This document shows positions 1 through 9,013 of a stretch of DNA of 64,000 nucleotides, piece after piece (positions within the stretch are counted from its first letter, which is position 1; the number at the start of each line of letters is the position of its first letter). A program made the position numbers and the translations under genes. The notes beneath the pieces are model-generated. The model was not told where the DNA came from. It did not search any database and saw nothing but the letters and a program-made list of their open reading frames with translations. The stretch is from Fodinibacter sp963811825 (GTDB taxonomy: Bacteria > Actinomycetota > Actinomycetes > Actinomycetales > Dermatophilaceae): positions 434,001 through 498,000 of the forward strand of contig CAWESS010000036.1 of the NCBI GenBank assembly GCA_963811825.1, given 5' to 3'.

Positions 1-478
1 CGAGGTCGGCGTCGAGGAACTCGCGAACCGTCTTCACGCCGCCGCCGAGGCGCACGTCCTTGCCGCCCGCAGCGGCCTTGGCCTGGCGCAGGGCCTCGTG
101 CGGCTCGGCGTCGATGAAGTGGAAGGTGGTGTCCGACAGCGAGATGCTGGGTCGCACGTGGTGGGTCAGCACGAAGACCGGGGTGCGGAACGGCGGATCC
201 TCACCCCACCAGCCCTGCCACTCGAGGTCGTCCCACGGTCCCTGCTGCGGGCCGAACTTGCCGCGGCCCATGATCTCGGCGCCGATGTTGTTGACGAAGT
301 CGCGCGTGAAGTAGTCGTCGAGGCCGCGGGTGCCGCCCGGGTCGGATCGGTTGGGCCAGCTCGCCGTCGCGCCGGCCCACGCCGCCAGCGCAGCGGGGTC
401 GGCGTGGCCGAAGGGCCGCTCGAAGCTCGGCCCCTCTCCCGTGCCGAACCCGTCGGTCGAGAGCATGAAGTTCTGCAC
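1..478 (-). CDS. Dihydrofolate reductase / RibD C-terminal family protein (3' end cut off)
   Basis: The reverse strand reads continuously from a GTG at 478 to the left edge with no stop, so the C-terminus lies outside the window. The translation begins VQNFMLSTDGFGTGEG and later reads EIMGRGKFG and DVRLGGGVKTVREFLDADL, the layout of RibD_C-type reductases (an N-terminal 'xSxDG' strand, a central MGR motif, then a GGG nucleotide-binding loop). Members are stand-alone NADPH-dependent reductases of about 180-200 residues, often of unknown substrate. There is no clear ribosome binding site before the GTG, and an in-frame GTG at 514 would add 12 residues, so the start is uncertain. Confidence 0.75.
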   Translation of the reverse strand, partial: MQNFMLSTDGFGTGEGPSFERPFGHADPAALAAWAGATASWPNRSDPGGTRGLDDYFTRDFVNNIGAEIMGRGKFGPQQGPWDDLEWQGWWGEDPPFRTPVFVLTHHVRPSISLSDTTFHFIDAEPHEALRQAKAAAGGKDVRLGGGVKTVREFLDADL

Positions 479-563
479 CTGCAGCAGTTGCTCTCGCGCT
501 TCGCCCGTGGTCACGAGAGCAGTCTCGCCGACGAGGGCTGCGAACAGAACCCCATCGGCGCGA

Positions 564-1756
564 TCAGTACTTCGGCAGGTCCGGCTCGATCTGCTCGATC
601 CACGCGAGGATGCCGCCCTCGACGTTCACGGCGTCGACCCCCCGCGCACGGAGCAGGTCGACGGCCTCCCCCGACCGAACCCCCGTCTTGCAGTACACGT
701 AGACCCTCGCCCCCGGCTCCACCCCCGGCACGTCGGCTCCACCGCGCAGGTCCCCCACCGGAACCCACTCCCCACCGGGGAGCGCGACGACGGCCCGCTC
801 CCCCGCCTCACGGACGTCGAGGAGCAACGCGCCGCCCTCGAGCTCCGCGCTCAGCTGCGTCACGCTGACAGTGGGCCGAACACTCTTCTGCCGCAACGGT
901 ATCCGCGCCGCTGCCATCCGGCGATGAACCAGCACGGATACCGGTCGCCCACCCGAGCGGTGCGCCCAGGTCCGCGCCCGAGCCGCACACCCGGCATCCG
1001 GGATCGGCGGTGACGGGCAGTGAGTCCCAGGTCTGGGCGAGGGCGTCGTGAACCAGGAGTCGCCCGACGAGCGGCTCCCCGATGCCCGTCACGAGCTTGA
1101 CCGCCTCGGTCGCCATGACCGAGCCCACGCTCGCGCACACCGCACCGAGGACGCCGCCGACGGCGCACGAGGGCACGGCATCCGGCGGTGGTTGTTGCGG
1201 GAACACACAGGCGTAGCAGGGCCCCTCACCCGCCCACCAGACCGACACCTGCCCGTCGAAGCGGAAGACCGACCCCCAGACGTGCGGGATGCCGAGTCGC
1301 GCGCACGCGTCGCCGACGAGGTAGCGGGTGGGGAAGTTGTCGGCACCGTCGAGCACGAGGTCGTAGTCGGCGATGACGGCCAGGGCGGTGCTCTCGTCGA
1401 GCCGTGCCGTGTGCTCGACGACCTCGCGTCGTCGGGCTGATCGCGTGCACGGCCTCCTCGGCGGATGCCGTCTTGGCGCGCCCCACGTCGGCCACCCCGT
1501 GCACCACCTGGCGCTGGAGGTTCGTCAGGTCGACGACGTCGTCGTCGACCACGCCGATCGTCCCGACGCCGGCAGCCGCGAGGTAGAGCAGGGCAGGTGA
1601 CCCGAGCCCGCCGGCACCGACGACCAGCACGCGGGCCGCGCGCAGGCGGCGCTGGCCGTCGCTGCCGATGTCGGGCAGCAGCAGGTGCCGGGCGTAGCGA
1701 GTGCGCTCGGACGCGGTCAGCTCGGGGCCCGGGGGCACGAGCGGCGGACGCGACAT
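564..1756 (-). CDS. moeZ: MoeZ: MoeB/ThiF adenylyltransferase fused to rhodanese (two frameshifts as assembled)
   Basis: The protein adenylates the C-terminus of ubiquitin-like sulfur carriers (MoaD, ThiS, CysO type) and its rhodanese domain supplies sulfur. The N-terminal part has the ThiF signature VLVVGAGGLGSPALLYLA and a VDDDVVDLTNLQRQ segment. The middle part carries DGADNFPTRYLVGDAC and the zinc-type CRVCG. The C-terminal rhodanese has the catalytic loop CKTGVRS and ends AWIEQIEPDLPKY. These three parts lie in three frames. The first break is near 1425-1437, between AISP and EVVEHTARLDE. The second is between about 905 and 1000, in the linker before the rhodanese. Total length is 1193 nt, so removing one base at each break gives 397 codons, the normal size. 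The ATG at 1756 is chosen because it precedes the conserved core. The TetR gene is divergent. Confidence 0.85.
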
Positions 1757-1850
1757 GGCGCGACGATAACAACCAGCCCGCGGCGCATCCCGGTGGACCT
1801 CGTTACCCGTCCGTAGGATGCTGACTTCACGACCGGATCGAAGGACACGA

Positions 1851-2471
1851 ATGACCAGCACCCACACGCCCGTCCGCGGTCAGCGGATGCCGCGCAGCGA
1901 GCGCCGCGCCCAGCTGCTCGACGCGGCGCAGGCCGTCTTCGTCCAGTCCGGCTACCACGCCGCAGCGATGGACGAGATCGCTGAGCGCGCCGGCGTCTCG
2001 AAGCCGGTGCTCTACCAGCACTTCCCCGGCAAGCTCGACCTCTACCTCGCCCTGCTCGACAAGCACTGCGACACCCTGGAGTCCCTCGTGCGCGAGGCCC
2101 TCGAGGTCGGCGGGGACAACGAGGTCCGGGTCGAGCGCACCGTCGCGGCCTACTTCGAGTTCGTGACGAGCGAGGGCGCCGCGTTCCGCATGGTCTTCGA
2201 GTCCGACCTCACGAGCGTCCCCCAGGTGCGCACCCGCCTCGACGCCGTCGAGATGAACTGCGCCGAGGCCATCGCCGAGGTGATCGCCGAGGACACCGGG
2301 GCCGACGACGAGCGCGCACTGCTGCTGGGGTCGGCGCTGGCCGGCATGGCGCAGGTCGCCGCGCGCCACTGGTTGGCCCAGGGCGGCGACGTGCCCGAGG
2401 CCGAGGCCGCCCGCATGATCAGTGCGCTCGCCTGGCGCGGGCTGGGGTCCTTCCCCAAGGTCGAGGCGTGA
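1851..2471 (+). CDS. TetR/AcrR family transcriptional regulator
   Basis: This is a DNA-binding repressor of 206 residues. The N-terminal helix-turn-helix spans roughly residues 15-60 and reads RRAQLLDAAQAVF then MDEIAERAGVSKPVLYQHF, a canonical TetR recognition helix. The C-terminal 140 residues are all-helical and would bind a ligand that cannot be read from sequence. The ATG at 1851 is preceded by AAGGA seven bases upstream; an earlier in-frame ATG at 1818 lacks this. The gene is divergent from moeZ across a 94-bp gap. A TetR regulator next to moeZ and DUF3107 is, from memory, a recurring actinobacterial arrangement. Confidence 0.9.
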   Translation: MTSTHTPVRGQRMPRSERRAQLLDAAQAVFVQSGYHAAAMDEIAERAGVSKPVLYQHFPGKLDLYLALLDKHCDTLESLVREALEVGGDNEVRVERTVAAYFEFVTSEGAAFRMVFESDLTSVPQVRTRLDAVEMNCAEAIAEVIAEDTGADDERALLLGSALAGMAQVAARHWLAQGGDVPEAEAARMISALAWRGLGSFPKVEA

Positions 2472-2596
2472 GCTGACGCCTGCCCGGTGTTCGCCCACGG
2501 CGGATGCCGGAATGGCCGCTGCCCCGCGCGGGTTAGCCTGAGCCGACAGTGGTGCGGCCCGGCTGCACCCGAACCCTCAAGGAAAGGTGTGCGCCC

Positions 2597-2818
2597 GTGG
2601 AGGTCACCATCGGTGTCCAGAACGTCGCTCGCGAGCTGACGATCGAGACCGACTCACCCACCGCCGAGGTCACCGCGGCCGTGGAGAAGGCTCTCGCCGA
2701 CGGCGGCGTGCTGCGCCTCACCGACAACCGCGGTCGCTCCGTCTTCGTCCCCGGCTCGGTCATCGGCTGGATCCAGGTCGGCGACTCCGAGAAGGGCCGG
2801 GTCGGCTTCACGCCCTGA
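2597..2818 (+). CDS. DUF3107 family protein
   Basis: This is a 73-residue protein, the usual size of DUF3107, which is largely confined to Actinomycetota and has no assigned function. It starts with GTG (VEVTIGVQNVARELTIETD) after AAAGG about nine bases upstream; a longer frame from 2549 lacks a site. The sequence predicts a compact mixed alpha/beta fold with no membrane segment, ending GWIQVGDSEKGRVGF. It lies 125 bp downstream of the TetR gene on the same strand and could be cotranscribed or have its own promoter. Confidence 0.85.
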   Translation: MEVTIGVQNVARELTIETDSPTAEVTAAVEKALADGGVLRLTDNRGRSVFVPGSVIGWIQVGDSEKGRVGFTP

Positions 2819-2935
2819 CGCTGGTGCGTGGAATAGATTTGTCGCGTCCCCGGGTTGGTCCGGGCGCGACGCACGGCGACCCGCCGTCGCGTGCAACGCA
2901 CGTCGTGGGTCCCCGGACCTCGAAAGGAGCTCTCC

Positions 2936-3205
2936 ATGGACATCCTTGAGATCATCGGCACCATCATCTTCGGAGCCGTCATCGGCTTCCTGGCACGCCT
3001 GGTGCTGCCGGGTCGACAGAACATCAACGTCATCATCACCGTCATCCTCGGCGTCCTCGGCGCACTCGTCGGCTACTGGCTGTGGGGCCTCATCGGTGAT
3101 GGCGACACCCGCGGCATCGACTGGATCCGCTGGTTCATCTCCATCGCGGCCGCGGCACTCTTCGTCGTCGCCTACGGGGCCGTGACCGGCAAGAAGCAGG
3201 TCTGA
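2936..3205 (+). CDS. Transglycosylase-associated (GlsB/YeaQ/YmgE) small membrane protein
   Basis: This is an 89-residue protein with three predicted membrane helices: residues about 4-22 (IIGTIIFGAVIGFLARLVL), 30-52 and 66-83. The PGRQNINVIITVILGVLGAL segment matches the transglycosylase-associated protein family. Members are stress-related inner-membrane proteins without a proven enzymatic role. A strong ribosome binding site, GAAAGGAGC, precedes the ATG. The end of the gene is followed by a strong hairpin at 3226-3259. Confidence 0.85.
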   Translation: MDILEIIGTIIFGAVIGFLARLVLPGRQNINVIITVILGVLGALVGYWLWGLIGDGDTRGIDWIRWFISIAAAALFVVAYGAVTGKKQV

Positions 3206-3225
3206 CCCCGCACCTCGCACGCAGA

Positions 3226-3259
3226 GCGCGCCCTCGTCCCCCTCGGGACGGGGGCGCGC
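3226..3259. terminator. Hairpin between convergent genes
   Basis: The arms 3226-3240 and 3245-3259 (GCGCGCCCTCGTCCC and GGGACGGGGGCGCGC) pair with one mismatch around a 4-base loop. The hairpin lies between the small membrane protein gene and the convergent ferritin-like gene, so it would serve both as a bidirectional terminator. There is no U-tract, as is usual in high-GC actinobacteria. A second short hairpin, GGATGCCGC / GCGGCATCC, follows at 3277-3297. Confidence 0.7.
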
Positions 3260-3309
3260 GTGGTGCCACCACGGTGGATGCCGCGGCGCGGCATCCGCCT
3301 CGAGTGCCG

Positions 3310-3978
3310 TCAGGCGGTCAGACCCATCAGGGCCATGCGCTTCTGGTGGTTGTCGGTGAGCCGGGTGAACATCTGCCCCACCTCAGCCAGGTCGACACCG
3401 CCCCCGACGAGGAGCGCCGACATCGCGTCACGCTCGACCGCGACCGCCTGTGCCTGGGAGAGCGCCTCCCCCAGCAGCCGACGGCCCCAGAGGGCGAGCC
3501 GCCCCGAGGCGGTGCGGTCGGTCTTCAGGGTGTCCCGCACGACACCGACCACGAACCCTGACTGCCCCTCGTCGTCCAGGGCACGGGTCATGACGGCGCG
3601 GGTGTCGTCGTCGACGAACGCGCTCATCTCCCGGTAGAAGTCCTTGGCGATGCCGTCGCCCACGAACGCCTTGACCAGGCCCTCGATCCAGTCCCTCGGC
3701 TTGGTCCGCTCGTGGTAGGCCGCGAACGGCGTGACGAACGGTGCCATCGCTCCCTCGGCGTCGATCCCCCGCGAGCGCATGTGCTCGATGAGCTGCGAGT
3801 ACTGCACGAACTCGGTGTGGGCGAGCCCGGCCATCGACGACTTCAGCGCCAGCGTCGGGGCGAGGTCGGAGTCGACCGCCATCCTGATGAACGCCGTGAG
3901 CTCGCCATACGCGAGCACGCCCAGCAGGTCGGCCACGGCGGCGGTGTAGGCGGGGTCCTCGGTCGACGTGTGCTCCAT
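3310..3978 (-). CDS. Ferritin-like fold-containing protein
   Basis: This is a 222-residue, mostly helical protein of the actinobacterial family related to the tRNA-(ms2io6A)-hydroxylase/ferritin superfamily. Candidate diiron ligands are in ELTAFIRM (about residue 26), LAHTEFVQYSQL (residues 53-57) and later helices with E and H residues such as DDEGQSGFV. The substrate is unknown. It starts with ATG at 3978 and is divergent from the DEAD-box helicase, a pairing I recall from many actinobacterial genomes. It converges on the 3226-3259 hairpin. Confidence 0.8.
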   Translation of the reverse strand: MEHTSTEDPAYTAAVADLLGVLAYGELTAFIRMAVDSDLAPTLALKSSMAGLAHTEFVQYSQLIEHMRSRGIDAEGAMAPFVTPFAAYHERTKPRDWIEGLVKAFVGDGIAKDFYREMSAFVDDDTRAVMTRALDDEGQSGFVVGVVRDTLKTDRTASGRLALWGRRLLGEALSQAQAVAVERDAMSALLVGGGVDLAEVGQMFTRLTDNHQKRMALMGLTA

Positions 3979-4154
3979 GGGCTCGGAGCCTAACGGTAGA
4001 GTGAACGCTGTCCACGGTGCCCGGTCGGCACGAAGACTGTTCCCTGACGTGGCGAGAGCCCGGCCCTGCCGGCGCGGCCCGCTCCCCGAAGACCTCCGAT
4101 CGGCCCGCAGCCTTGCGTGGGCGCAACCGCGCCCGCCGACCGGAAGAGTCCATT

Positions 4155-5750
4155 TTGACCGACGTCACCAGCACCACAGTGCCCGAGGAGTTCCTCGAGG
4201 CCCCCGCCGAGCAGGCACCGGCGGCCGCGGCCCCGCCGGCCCCCTCGTTCTCCGACTTCCCGATCCACGCCGACATCGTCGCGGCGCTCGCCGAGCACAA
4301 CATCACGAGCCCCTTCCCGATCCAGGCCATGACCCTCCCGGTCGCGCTCTCCGGGCACGACATCATCGGACAGGCCAAGACGGGCACCGGCAAGACCCTC
4401 GGCTTCGGCATCCCGATCCTCAACCGGGTCACCTCCCCCCGTGACGAGGCGTTCTCGTCGATGCCTGCCGCGGGCAAGCCGCAGGCGCTGGCCGTGGCAC
4501 CCACGCGCGAGCTCGCGGTCCAGGTCGCGAGCGACCTCGAGCGGGCGGGCAAGAAGCGCGGCATCCGCGTGCTCACCGTCTACGGCGGCCGCGCCTACGA
4601 GCCGCAGGTCGAAGCGCTGCAGCGGGGTGTCGAGGTCGTCGTGGGCACGCCCGGTCGCCTCATCGACCTCGCCAAGCAGGGGCACCTCGACCTCGGCCAC
4701 GCCCGCATCGTCGTGCTCGACGAGGCCGACGAGATGCTCGACCTCGGCTTCCTGCCCGACGTCGAGAAGCTGCTCTCGCTCACGCCGGCCGCGCGCCAGA
4801 CGATGTTGTTCTCCGCGACGATGCCCGGCGCCGTCGTCGCCCTGGCCCGCCGCTACATGAGCCAGCCGACCCACATCCGGGCGATGGGCGACGACCAGGA
4901 GAACGCGCACACGGTCAAGGCCGTCGAGCAGTTCGTCTACCGCGCCCACGCGATGGACAAGGTCGAGATGCTCGCGCGGATGCTCCAGGCCAAGGACCGT
5001 GGCCTGACGATCATCTTCAGCCGCACCAAGCGCACCGCCGCCAAGGTCGCCGACGACCTCGCCGAGCGCGGGTTCGCCGCCGCCGCGATCCACGGTGACC
5101 TCGGGCAGGGCGCGCGTGAACAGGCGCTGCGGGCGTTCCGCAACGGGAAGGTCGACATCCTCGTGGCCACGGACGTCGCCGCGCGGGGCATCGACGTCGA
5201 GAACGTCACCCACGTCATCAACTACCAGTGCCCGGAGGACGAGAAGACCTACCTCCACCGCATCGGCCGCACCGCCCGCGCCGGCAACACCGGCATCGCG
5301 GTCACGTTCGTCGACTGGGACGACCTGCACCGCTGGGGCATGATCAACAAGGTCCTGGACCTCGGCATGCCCGAGCCGATGGAGACCTACTCCTCCAGCC
5401 CGCACCTCTACTCCGACCTCGACATCCCGGTCGGCAGCAAGGGCCGCCTGCCCCGCGCACAGCAGACCCGTGAGGGCCTGGGCGCCGAGGTGCTCGAGGA
5501 CCTCGGTGAGACCGGCAAGGGCGCCGGCCGTCGGGGCCCGTCCGGCGGCGACCGGGGTCGTGGCGACTCGCGTTCCCGAGGCGGTGACCGACCGCGTGGC
5601 GACGCGCGCGGTGGCGAGACTCGCAACGACTCCTCGCGACCGGCATCCCGTGACGGTGATGCCCCGACCGACGGCACCGAGCGCCCGCGTCGCAGCCGCA
5701 ACCGTCGTCGTACCCGCGGTGGCGGCCCGTCGGGCGAGACCGCGATCTGA
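4155..5750 (+). CDS. DEAD-box ATP-dependent RNA helicase
   Basis: This 531-residue protein unwinds RNA duplexes and probably assists ribosome assembly or cold adaptation. All helicase motifs are visible: the Q-motif FPIQAMTLP (54-62), Walker A AKTGTGKT (74-81), PTRELAVQV, TPGRLIDL, DEAD at residues 189-192, FSATMP, and the C-terminal HRIGRTARAG near residue 368. The last 85 residues are an Arg/Gly/Asp/Ser-rich disordered tail with RGG-like repeats that would bind RNA. I choose TTG at 4155 because GGAAGAG lies just upstream and it gives the usual short N-terminus; the frame stays open back to 4017. The 176-bp upstream gap may hold a long leader. Confidence 0.93.
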   Translation: MTDVTSTTVPEEFLEAPAEQAPAAAAPPAPSFSDFPIHADIVAALAEHNITSPFPIQAMTLPVALSGHDIIGQAKTGTGKTLGFGIPILNRVTSPRDEAFSSMPAAGKPQALAVAPTRELAVQVASDLERAGKKRGIRVLTVYGGRAYEPQVEALQRGVEVVVGTPGRLIDLAKQGHLDLGHARIVVLDEADEMLDLGFLPDVEKLLSLTPAARQTMLFSATMPGAVVALARRYMSQPTHIRAMGDDQENAHTVKAVEQFVYRAHAMDKVEMLARMLQAKDRGLTIIFSRTKRTAAKVADDLAERGFAAAAIHGDLGQGAREQALRAFRNGKVDILVATDVAARGIDVENVTHVINYQCPEDEKTYLHRIGRTARAGNTGIAVTFVDWDDLHRWGMINKVLDLGMPEPMETYSSSPHLYSDLDIPVGSKGRLPRAQQTREGLGAEVLEDLGETGKGAGRRGPSGGDRGRGDSRSRGGDRPRGDARGGETRNDSSRPASRDGDAPTDGTERPRRSRNRRRTRGGGPSGETAI

Positions 5751-5776
5751 CGAGACCCGTCGGACACCACGCGCAA

Positions 5777-5828
5777 CGCAACGTCCGGCAGGTTGGTGGT
5801 CAGAGCCGCCGACCTGCCGGACGTTGCG
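5777..5828. terminator. Bidirectional terminator hairpin
   Basis: A perfect 17-bp stem (CGCAACGTCCGGCAGGT at 5777-5793 and its complement at 5812-5828) encloses an 18-base loop. It lies between the 3' end of the helicase gene and the 3' end of the convergent alcohol dehydrogenase gene, three bases from the latter stop. Confidence 0.85.
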
Positions 5829-5830
5829 TG

Positions 5831-6883
5831 TCAGGCCGGGCTGATCGTGCTCGTGTCGATGACCGCGCGGTAGCGCACGGCACCATCGACGACGCGGTCC
5901 CACACCTCGTCGACGTCAGCAGCCGAGACGATCTCGATCGTGGCGGCGATGCCGTGCTCGGCGCAGAAGTCGAGCATCTCCTGGGTCTCGGCGATCCCGC
6001 CGATCGAGGATCCGGCCACGGCCTTGTTGCCGCCGATCAGCGAGCCGGGCGAGATCGAGTACGGGGACGGCGGCAGTCCGACGTTGACGACGACCCCGGC
6101 GGGCTTCAGCAGGCGCACGTAGTCGGCGATCGGGATGTCGGCGCTCACCGTGTTGAGCACGATGTCGAAGGTGCCCTTGGCCGCGCGCATGGCGGAGGGG
6201 TCGCTCGTGGCGATGTGCGCCGTGGCACCCAGCGCCACGGCATCCGCCGCCTTGGCGTCCGACCGGGAGATCGTCGTGACGGTCGCGCCCATCGCAGCCG
6301 CGATCTTCACGCCCATGTGGCCGAGGCCACCCACGCCGACGACCGCGACCGAGCGTCCGGTGCCGGCACCCCAGCGCCGCAGCGGTGAGTAGGTCGTGAT
6401 GCCGGCACACAGCAGCGGTGCCGCGACGTCGAGGTCCATGGAGTCGGGGATGCGCAGCACCATGCGCTCGCTGACGACGACCTCCTGGGCATAGCCGCCC
6501 ATCGTCCACTCGCCGTCGTAGCCCTTGGCGTTGTAGGTGCCGACGGCGGGCTTGGTGCAGAACATCTCCATCCCGTCCTTGCACGGCTCACACTCGCCGC
6601 ACGAGTCGACGAGGCAGCCGACGCCCACCCGGTCACCCACGGCGTGGCGAGTCACCTCGTCGCCCACCTCGAGCACGGTGCCGGCGATCTCGTGGCCGAC
6701 GGTCAACGGGAAGTGCGCCGGGCCCCATTCCTCGCGCACGGTGTGGATGTCGGAGTGGCAGATCCCGGCGTAGGCGATGGCGATGCGGATGTCGTCGGGG
6801 CGCAGGTCGCGGCGCTCGATGGTTCCCTGGCGGAAGCCCGAGGTCGCGGAGTCGGCGATGAGGGCAGGTGTGGTGGTCGGCAT
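5831..6883 (-). CDS. Zinc-dependent NAD(P) alcohol dehydrogenase (MDR superfamily, cinnamyl-alcohol dehydrogenase type)
   Basis: The protein reversibly oxidises alcohols to aldehydes. It has 350 residues, the usual size. Catalytic zinc ligands lie in GICHSDIH and GHEIAGTV, and the structural zinc loop has four cysteines in the C-x2-C-x2-C-x7-C pattern (CGECEPCKDGMEMFC). The cofactor loop reads VVGVGGLGHMGVKIA and is followed by SRSDAKAADA, suggesting NADP preference of the YahK/AdhC group. The start is placed at the ATG at 6883; a longer frame exists to 6931. The physiological substrate cannot be told from the sequence. Confidence 0.9.
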   Translation of the reverse strand: MPTTTPALIADSATSGFRQGTIERRDLRPDDIRIAIAYAGICHSDIHTVREEWGPAHFPLTVGHEIAGTVLEVGDEVTRHAVGDRVGVGCLVDSCGECEPCKDGMEMFCTKPAVGTYNAKGYDGEWTMGGYAQEVVVSERMVLRIPDSMDLDVAAPLLCAGITTYSPLRRWGAGTGRSVAVVGVGGLGHMGVKIAAAMGATVTTISRSDAKAADAVALGATAHIATSDPSAMRAAKGTFDIVLNTVSADIPIADYVRLLKPAGVVVNVGLPPSPYSISPGSLIGGNKAVAGSSIGGIAETQEMLDFCAEHGIAATIEIVSAADVDEVWDRVVDGAVRYRAVIDTSTISPA

Positions 6884-6971
6884 ACCGGCACTGTATGCCG
6901 GGTGCCCGCCCCGGATGCCGTTCGCACCCACGCCGCCTCGACCGCCGAACCGCGATGGTCCGGGGCTGGGG

Positions 6972-7745
6972 TCAGATCATCTCGAGCAGGGACGCGGCGA
7001 CCTCGCGGTAGGCCTTGGCCCCCTTGGAGGTGCGAGAGGTCGACAGGATCGACCGACCCACTGCCGGCGCCTCCGCGAAACGCACGGTCTTGGGGATGGG
7101 CGGCGAGAGCACCGGCAGTCCGTAGCGCTCACCGACGTCGTCGAGCACCTCACGAGAGTGGTTGCTGCGACCGTCGAACAGGGTCGGGAGGATGCCGATG
7201 ACCCGCAGCTTCTTGTTGAGGATGCGCTTGACGTCGCGCACGGTGTCGAGCAGCTGACCGACGCCGCGGTGGCCGAGCATCTCGCACGGCATCGGGATGA
7301 TCAGCCCCTGCGCGGCGGTGAGGGCGTTGAGGGTGAGCACGCCCAGGCTCGGCGAGCAGTCGAGCAGGATGATGTCGTAGTCACGGCGCACGGCATCGAG
7401 CGCCGACTGAAGGACGTACTCGCGGGCCGGCCGCGAGAGGAGCACGGCCTCGGCGCCGGCGAGGTCGATCGTGCTCGGCACGAGGTCGATGCCCTCCTCG
7501 CAGCGCACGATGACGTCGGCGACCTCGGCGCCCCCGACGAGGACGTCGTGCACCGAGGACTCGACGGTGTCGGGGTCGACGCCCAGGCTGAAGGTCAGGC
7601 AGGCCTGCGGGTCGAGGTCGACGAGCAGGACGCGTCGGCCCTGCTCGGCGAACGCGGCGCCGAGGGAGGCGACGGAGGTGGTCTTGGCCACGCCGCCCTT
7701 CTGGTTGGCGAGGGCGATGATCGTGGCCTTGCGCTTGGGCGCCAT
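6972..7745 (-). CDS. ParA family ATPase (no ParB partner nearby)
   Basis: This is a 257-residue deviant Walker-type ATPase. The Walker A motif reads NQKGGVAKTTS near residue 15, with the signature lysine of the MinD/ParA group. The switch segment is VLLVDLDPQA and Walker B is DYDIILLDCSPSLG. Family members move DNA or protein cargo using ATP-dependent dimerisation on the nucleoid. No ParB-like gene or parS-like site is adjacent, so this is an orphan ParA like those that position other cargo. The ATG at 7745 follows GAAGG. Confidence 0.85.
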   Translation of the reverse strand: MAPKRKATIIALANQKGGVAKTTSVASLGAAFAEQGRRVLLVDLDPQACLTFSLGVDPDTVESSVHDVLVGGAEVADVIVRCEEGIDLVPSTIDLAGAEAVLLSRPAREYVLQSALDAVRRDYDIILLDCSPSLGVLTLNALTAAQGLIIPMPCEMLGHRGVGQLLDTVRDVKRILNKKLRVIGILPTLFDGRSNHSREVLDDVGERYGLPVLSPPIPKTVRFAEAPAVGRSILSTSRTSKGAKAYREVAASLLEMI

Positions 7746-7786
7746 CGGCAGCCTTCCGGGGTCCGCGGGCAGTGGCCCCGATTGTG

Positions 7787-8704
7787 TCACCCGTGGGAGA
7801 CGTCGCCGCCCAACGCCCCCTCTGCGAGGACGAAGCGACGGAAAGCCTCGGCCGAGGGCAGCAGTGGCCGACCCCGCACCCACGCCAGACCGACCTCACG
7901 GTGCGCCTCCGGGTCGGTGATCGGGAGCAGCCGGGTGCGGGCGAAGGTCGTGGGTGCGGGAAGCCCCATGGCCGGGACCACGGCGACGCCGAGCCCGGCA
8001 GCGACCAGCCCACGGACGGTGAGCAGGTCATCGGCCTCGAGCTCGACCTCGGGGTCGAAGCCGGCCGCCCGGCACAGGTCGAGGGTCTGGCTGCGCATGC
8101 CCGAGGGGGCCCGGCGCATGACGAACGGCTCGCCGGCCACCTCGGTGAGGGACACGGCATCGCGGCCGGCGAGGGGGTGGCCGAGCCCGACCGCGAGGAC
8201 GAGCGGCTCGATGAGCACGCGACGCCACTCGACGTCGGGACCGAAGACCCGGTGGGTCGTCAGCTCGATGTCGGCCGAACGGGTTGCGAGGTGCTGCGAC
8301 ACCCGCCCGCTCTCACCGACTGCCGTGCGCAGGAGCACCACCTTGACGCGGGGGTGGTCGCGGCGGAACGCCTTGATGAGACCCGGGACGAGCCACGACC
8401 CGAGGCTGAGGGGAAAGGCCAGCGTCACGACGCCGGCCTCGGGGTCCACGAGCTCGCTCACTGCGGCCAGCCCGTCGTCGAGGTCGTTGACGAGCGAGTC
8501 GACGTGCCGTTTGAACGCCGCGCCGGCATGCGTCATCCGCAACACCCGGCCGGAGCGCCGCAGGAGCGGGGTGCCGACCTCCTTCTCGAGCCGGGCCAGG
8601 GCACGCGAGACGCCCGGCTGGCTCACGCCGAAGACCTCGCTGACCTCCGTCACCGTGTAACCGTCCGCGACGAGCTGGAACCAGCGCAGTGCATCAGTGT
8701 CCAT
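7787..8704 (-). CDS. LysR family transcriptional regulator
   Basis: This is a 305-residue regulator with an N-terminal winged helix (residues 1-60: ALRWFQLVADGYTVTEVSEV then GVSQPGVSRALARLEKEV) and a periplasmic-binding-like effector domain from about residue 85. The target and effector are unknown. The start is the ATG at 8704, which places the helix-turn-helix at the usual position. It is divergent from the 77-residue gene at 8780, and the 75-bp gap is a likely operator region, as LysR proteins usually control a divergent neighbour. Confidence 0.88.
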   Translation of the reverse strand: MDTDALRWFQLVADGYTVTEVSEVFGVSQPGVSRALARLEKEVGTPLLRRSGRVLRMTHAGAAFKRHVDSLVNDLDDGLAAVSELVDPEAGVVTLAFPLSLGSWLVPGLIKAFRRDHPRVKVVLLRTAVGESGRVSQHLATRSADIELTTHRVFGPDVEWRRVLIEPLVLAVGLGHPLAGRDAVSLTEVAGEPFVMRRAPSGMRSQTLDLCRAAGFDPEVELEADDLLTVRGLVAAGLGVAVVPAMGLPAPTTFARTRLLPITDPEAHREVGLAWVRGRPLLPSAEAFRRFVLAEGALGGDVSHG

Positions 8705-8779
8705 GGCATGACGGTATCGCATGAGTCGTATGTGCCGATTTCATTGGACGCATGGCTTGCGAAGGCCGACACTTGAGTC

Positions 8780-9013
8780 ATGAACACCTCAACCATCTGG
8801 ACCACCGTCAAGGACGAGCTTCGCGAGCGCCGCGAGGCCCGCGCCGCCCACAACGCCCTGCGCGCCGACCTGGCGCACTACCGCACCCCCTCCGACATCG
8901 AGGACCTCCTCGCCACCGTCGACACCCAGGACACCCCCGAGGCGGAGGTCATCCGCGACGTCCTCATGGACAACCTGCGCTCCTACCACCAGCGTCGCTC
9001 GCTCACCGCCTGA
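8780..9013 (+). CDS. Small conserved hypothetical protein
   Basis: This 77-residue acidic/basic helical protein begins MNTSTIWTTVKDELRERREARAAHNALRADLAHYRTP. It has no membrane segment or cysteine. Such short proteins, divergent from a regulator, are common in Micrococcales. It is divergent from the LysR gene and its last 11 bp overlap the end of the convergent acetyltransferase gene. I do not recognise a named family. Confidence 0.65.
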   Translation: MNTSTIWTTVKDELRERREARAAHNALRADLAHYRTPSDIEDLLATVDTQDTPEAEVIRDVLMDNLRSYHQRRSLTA

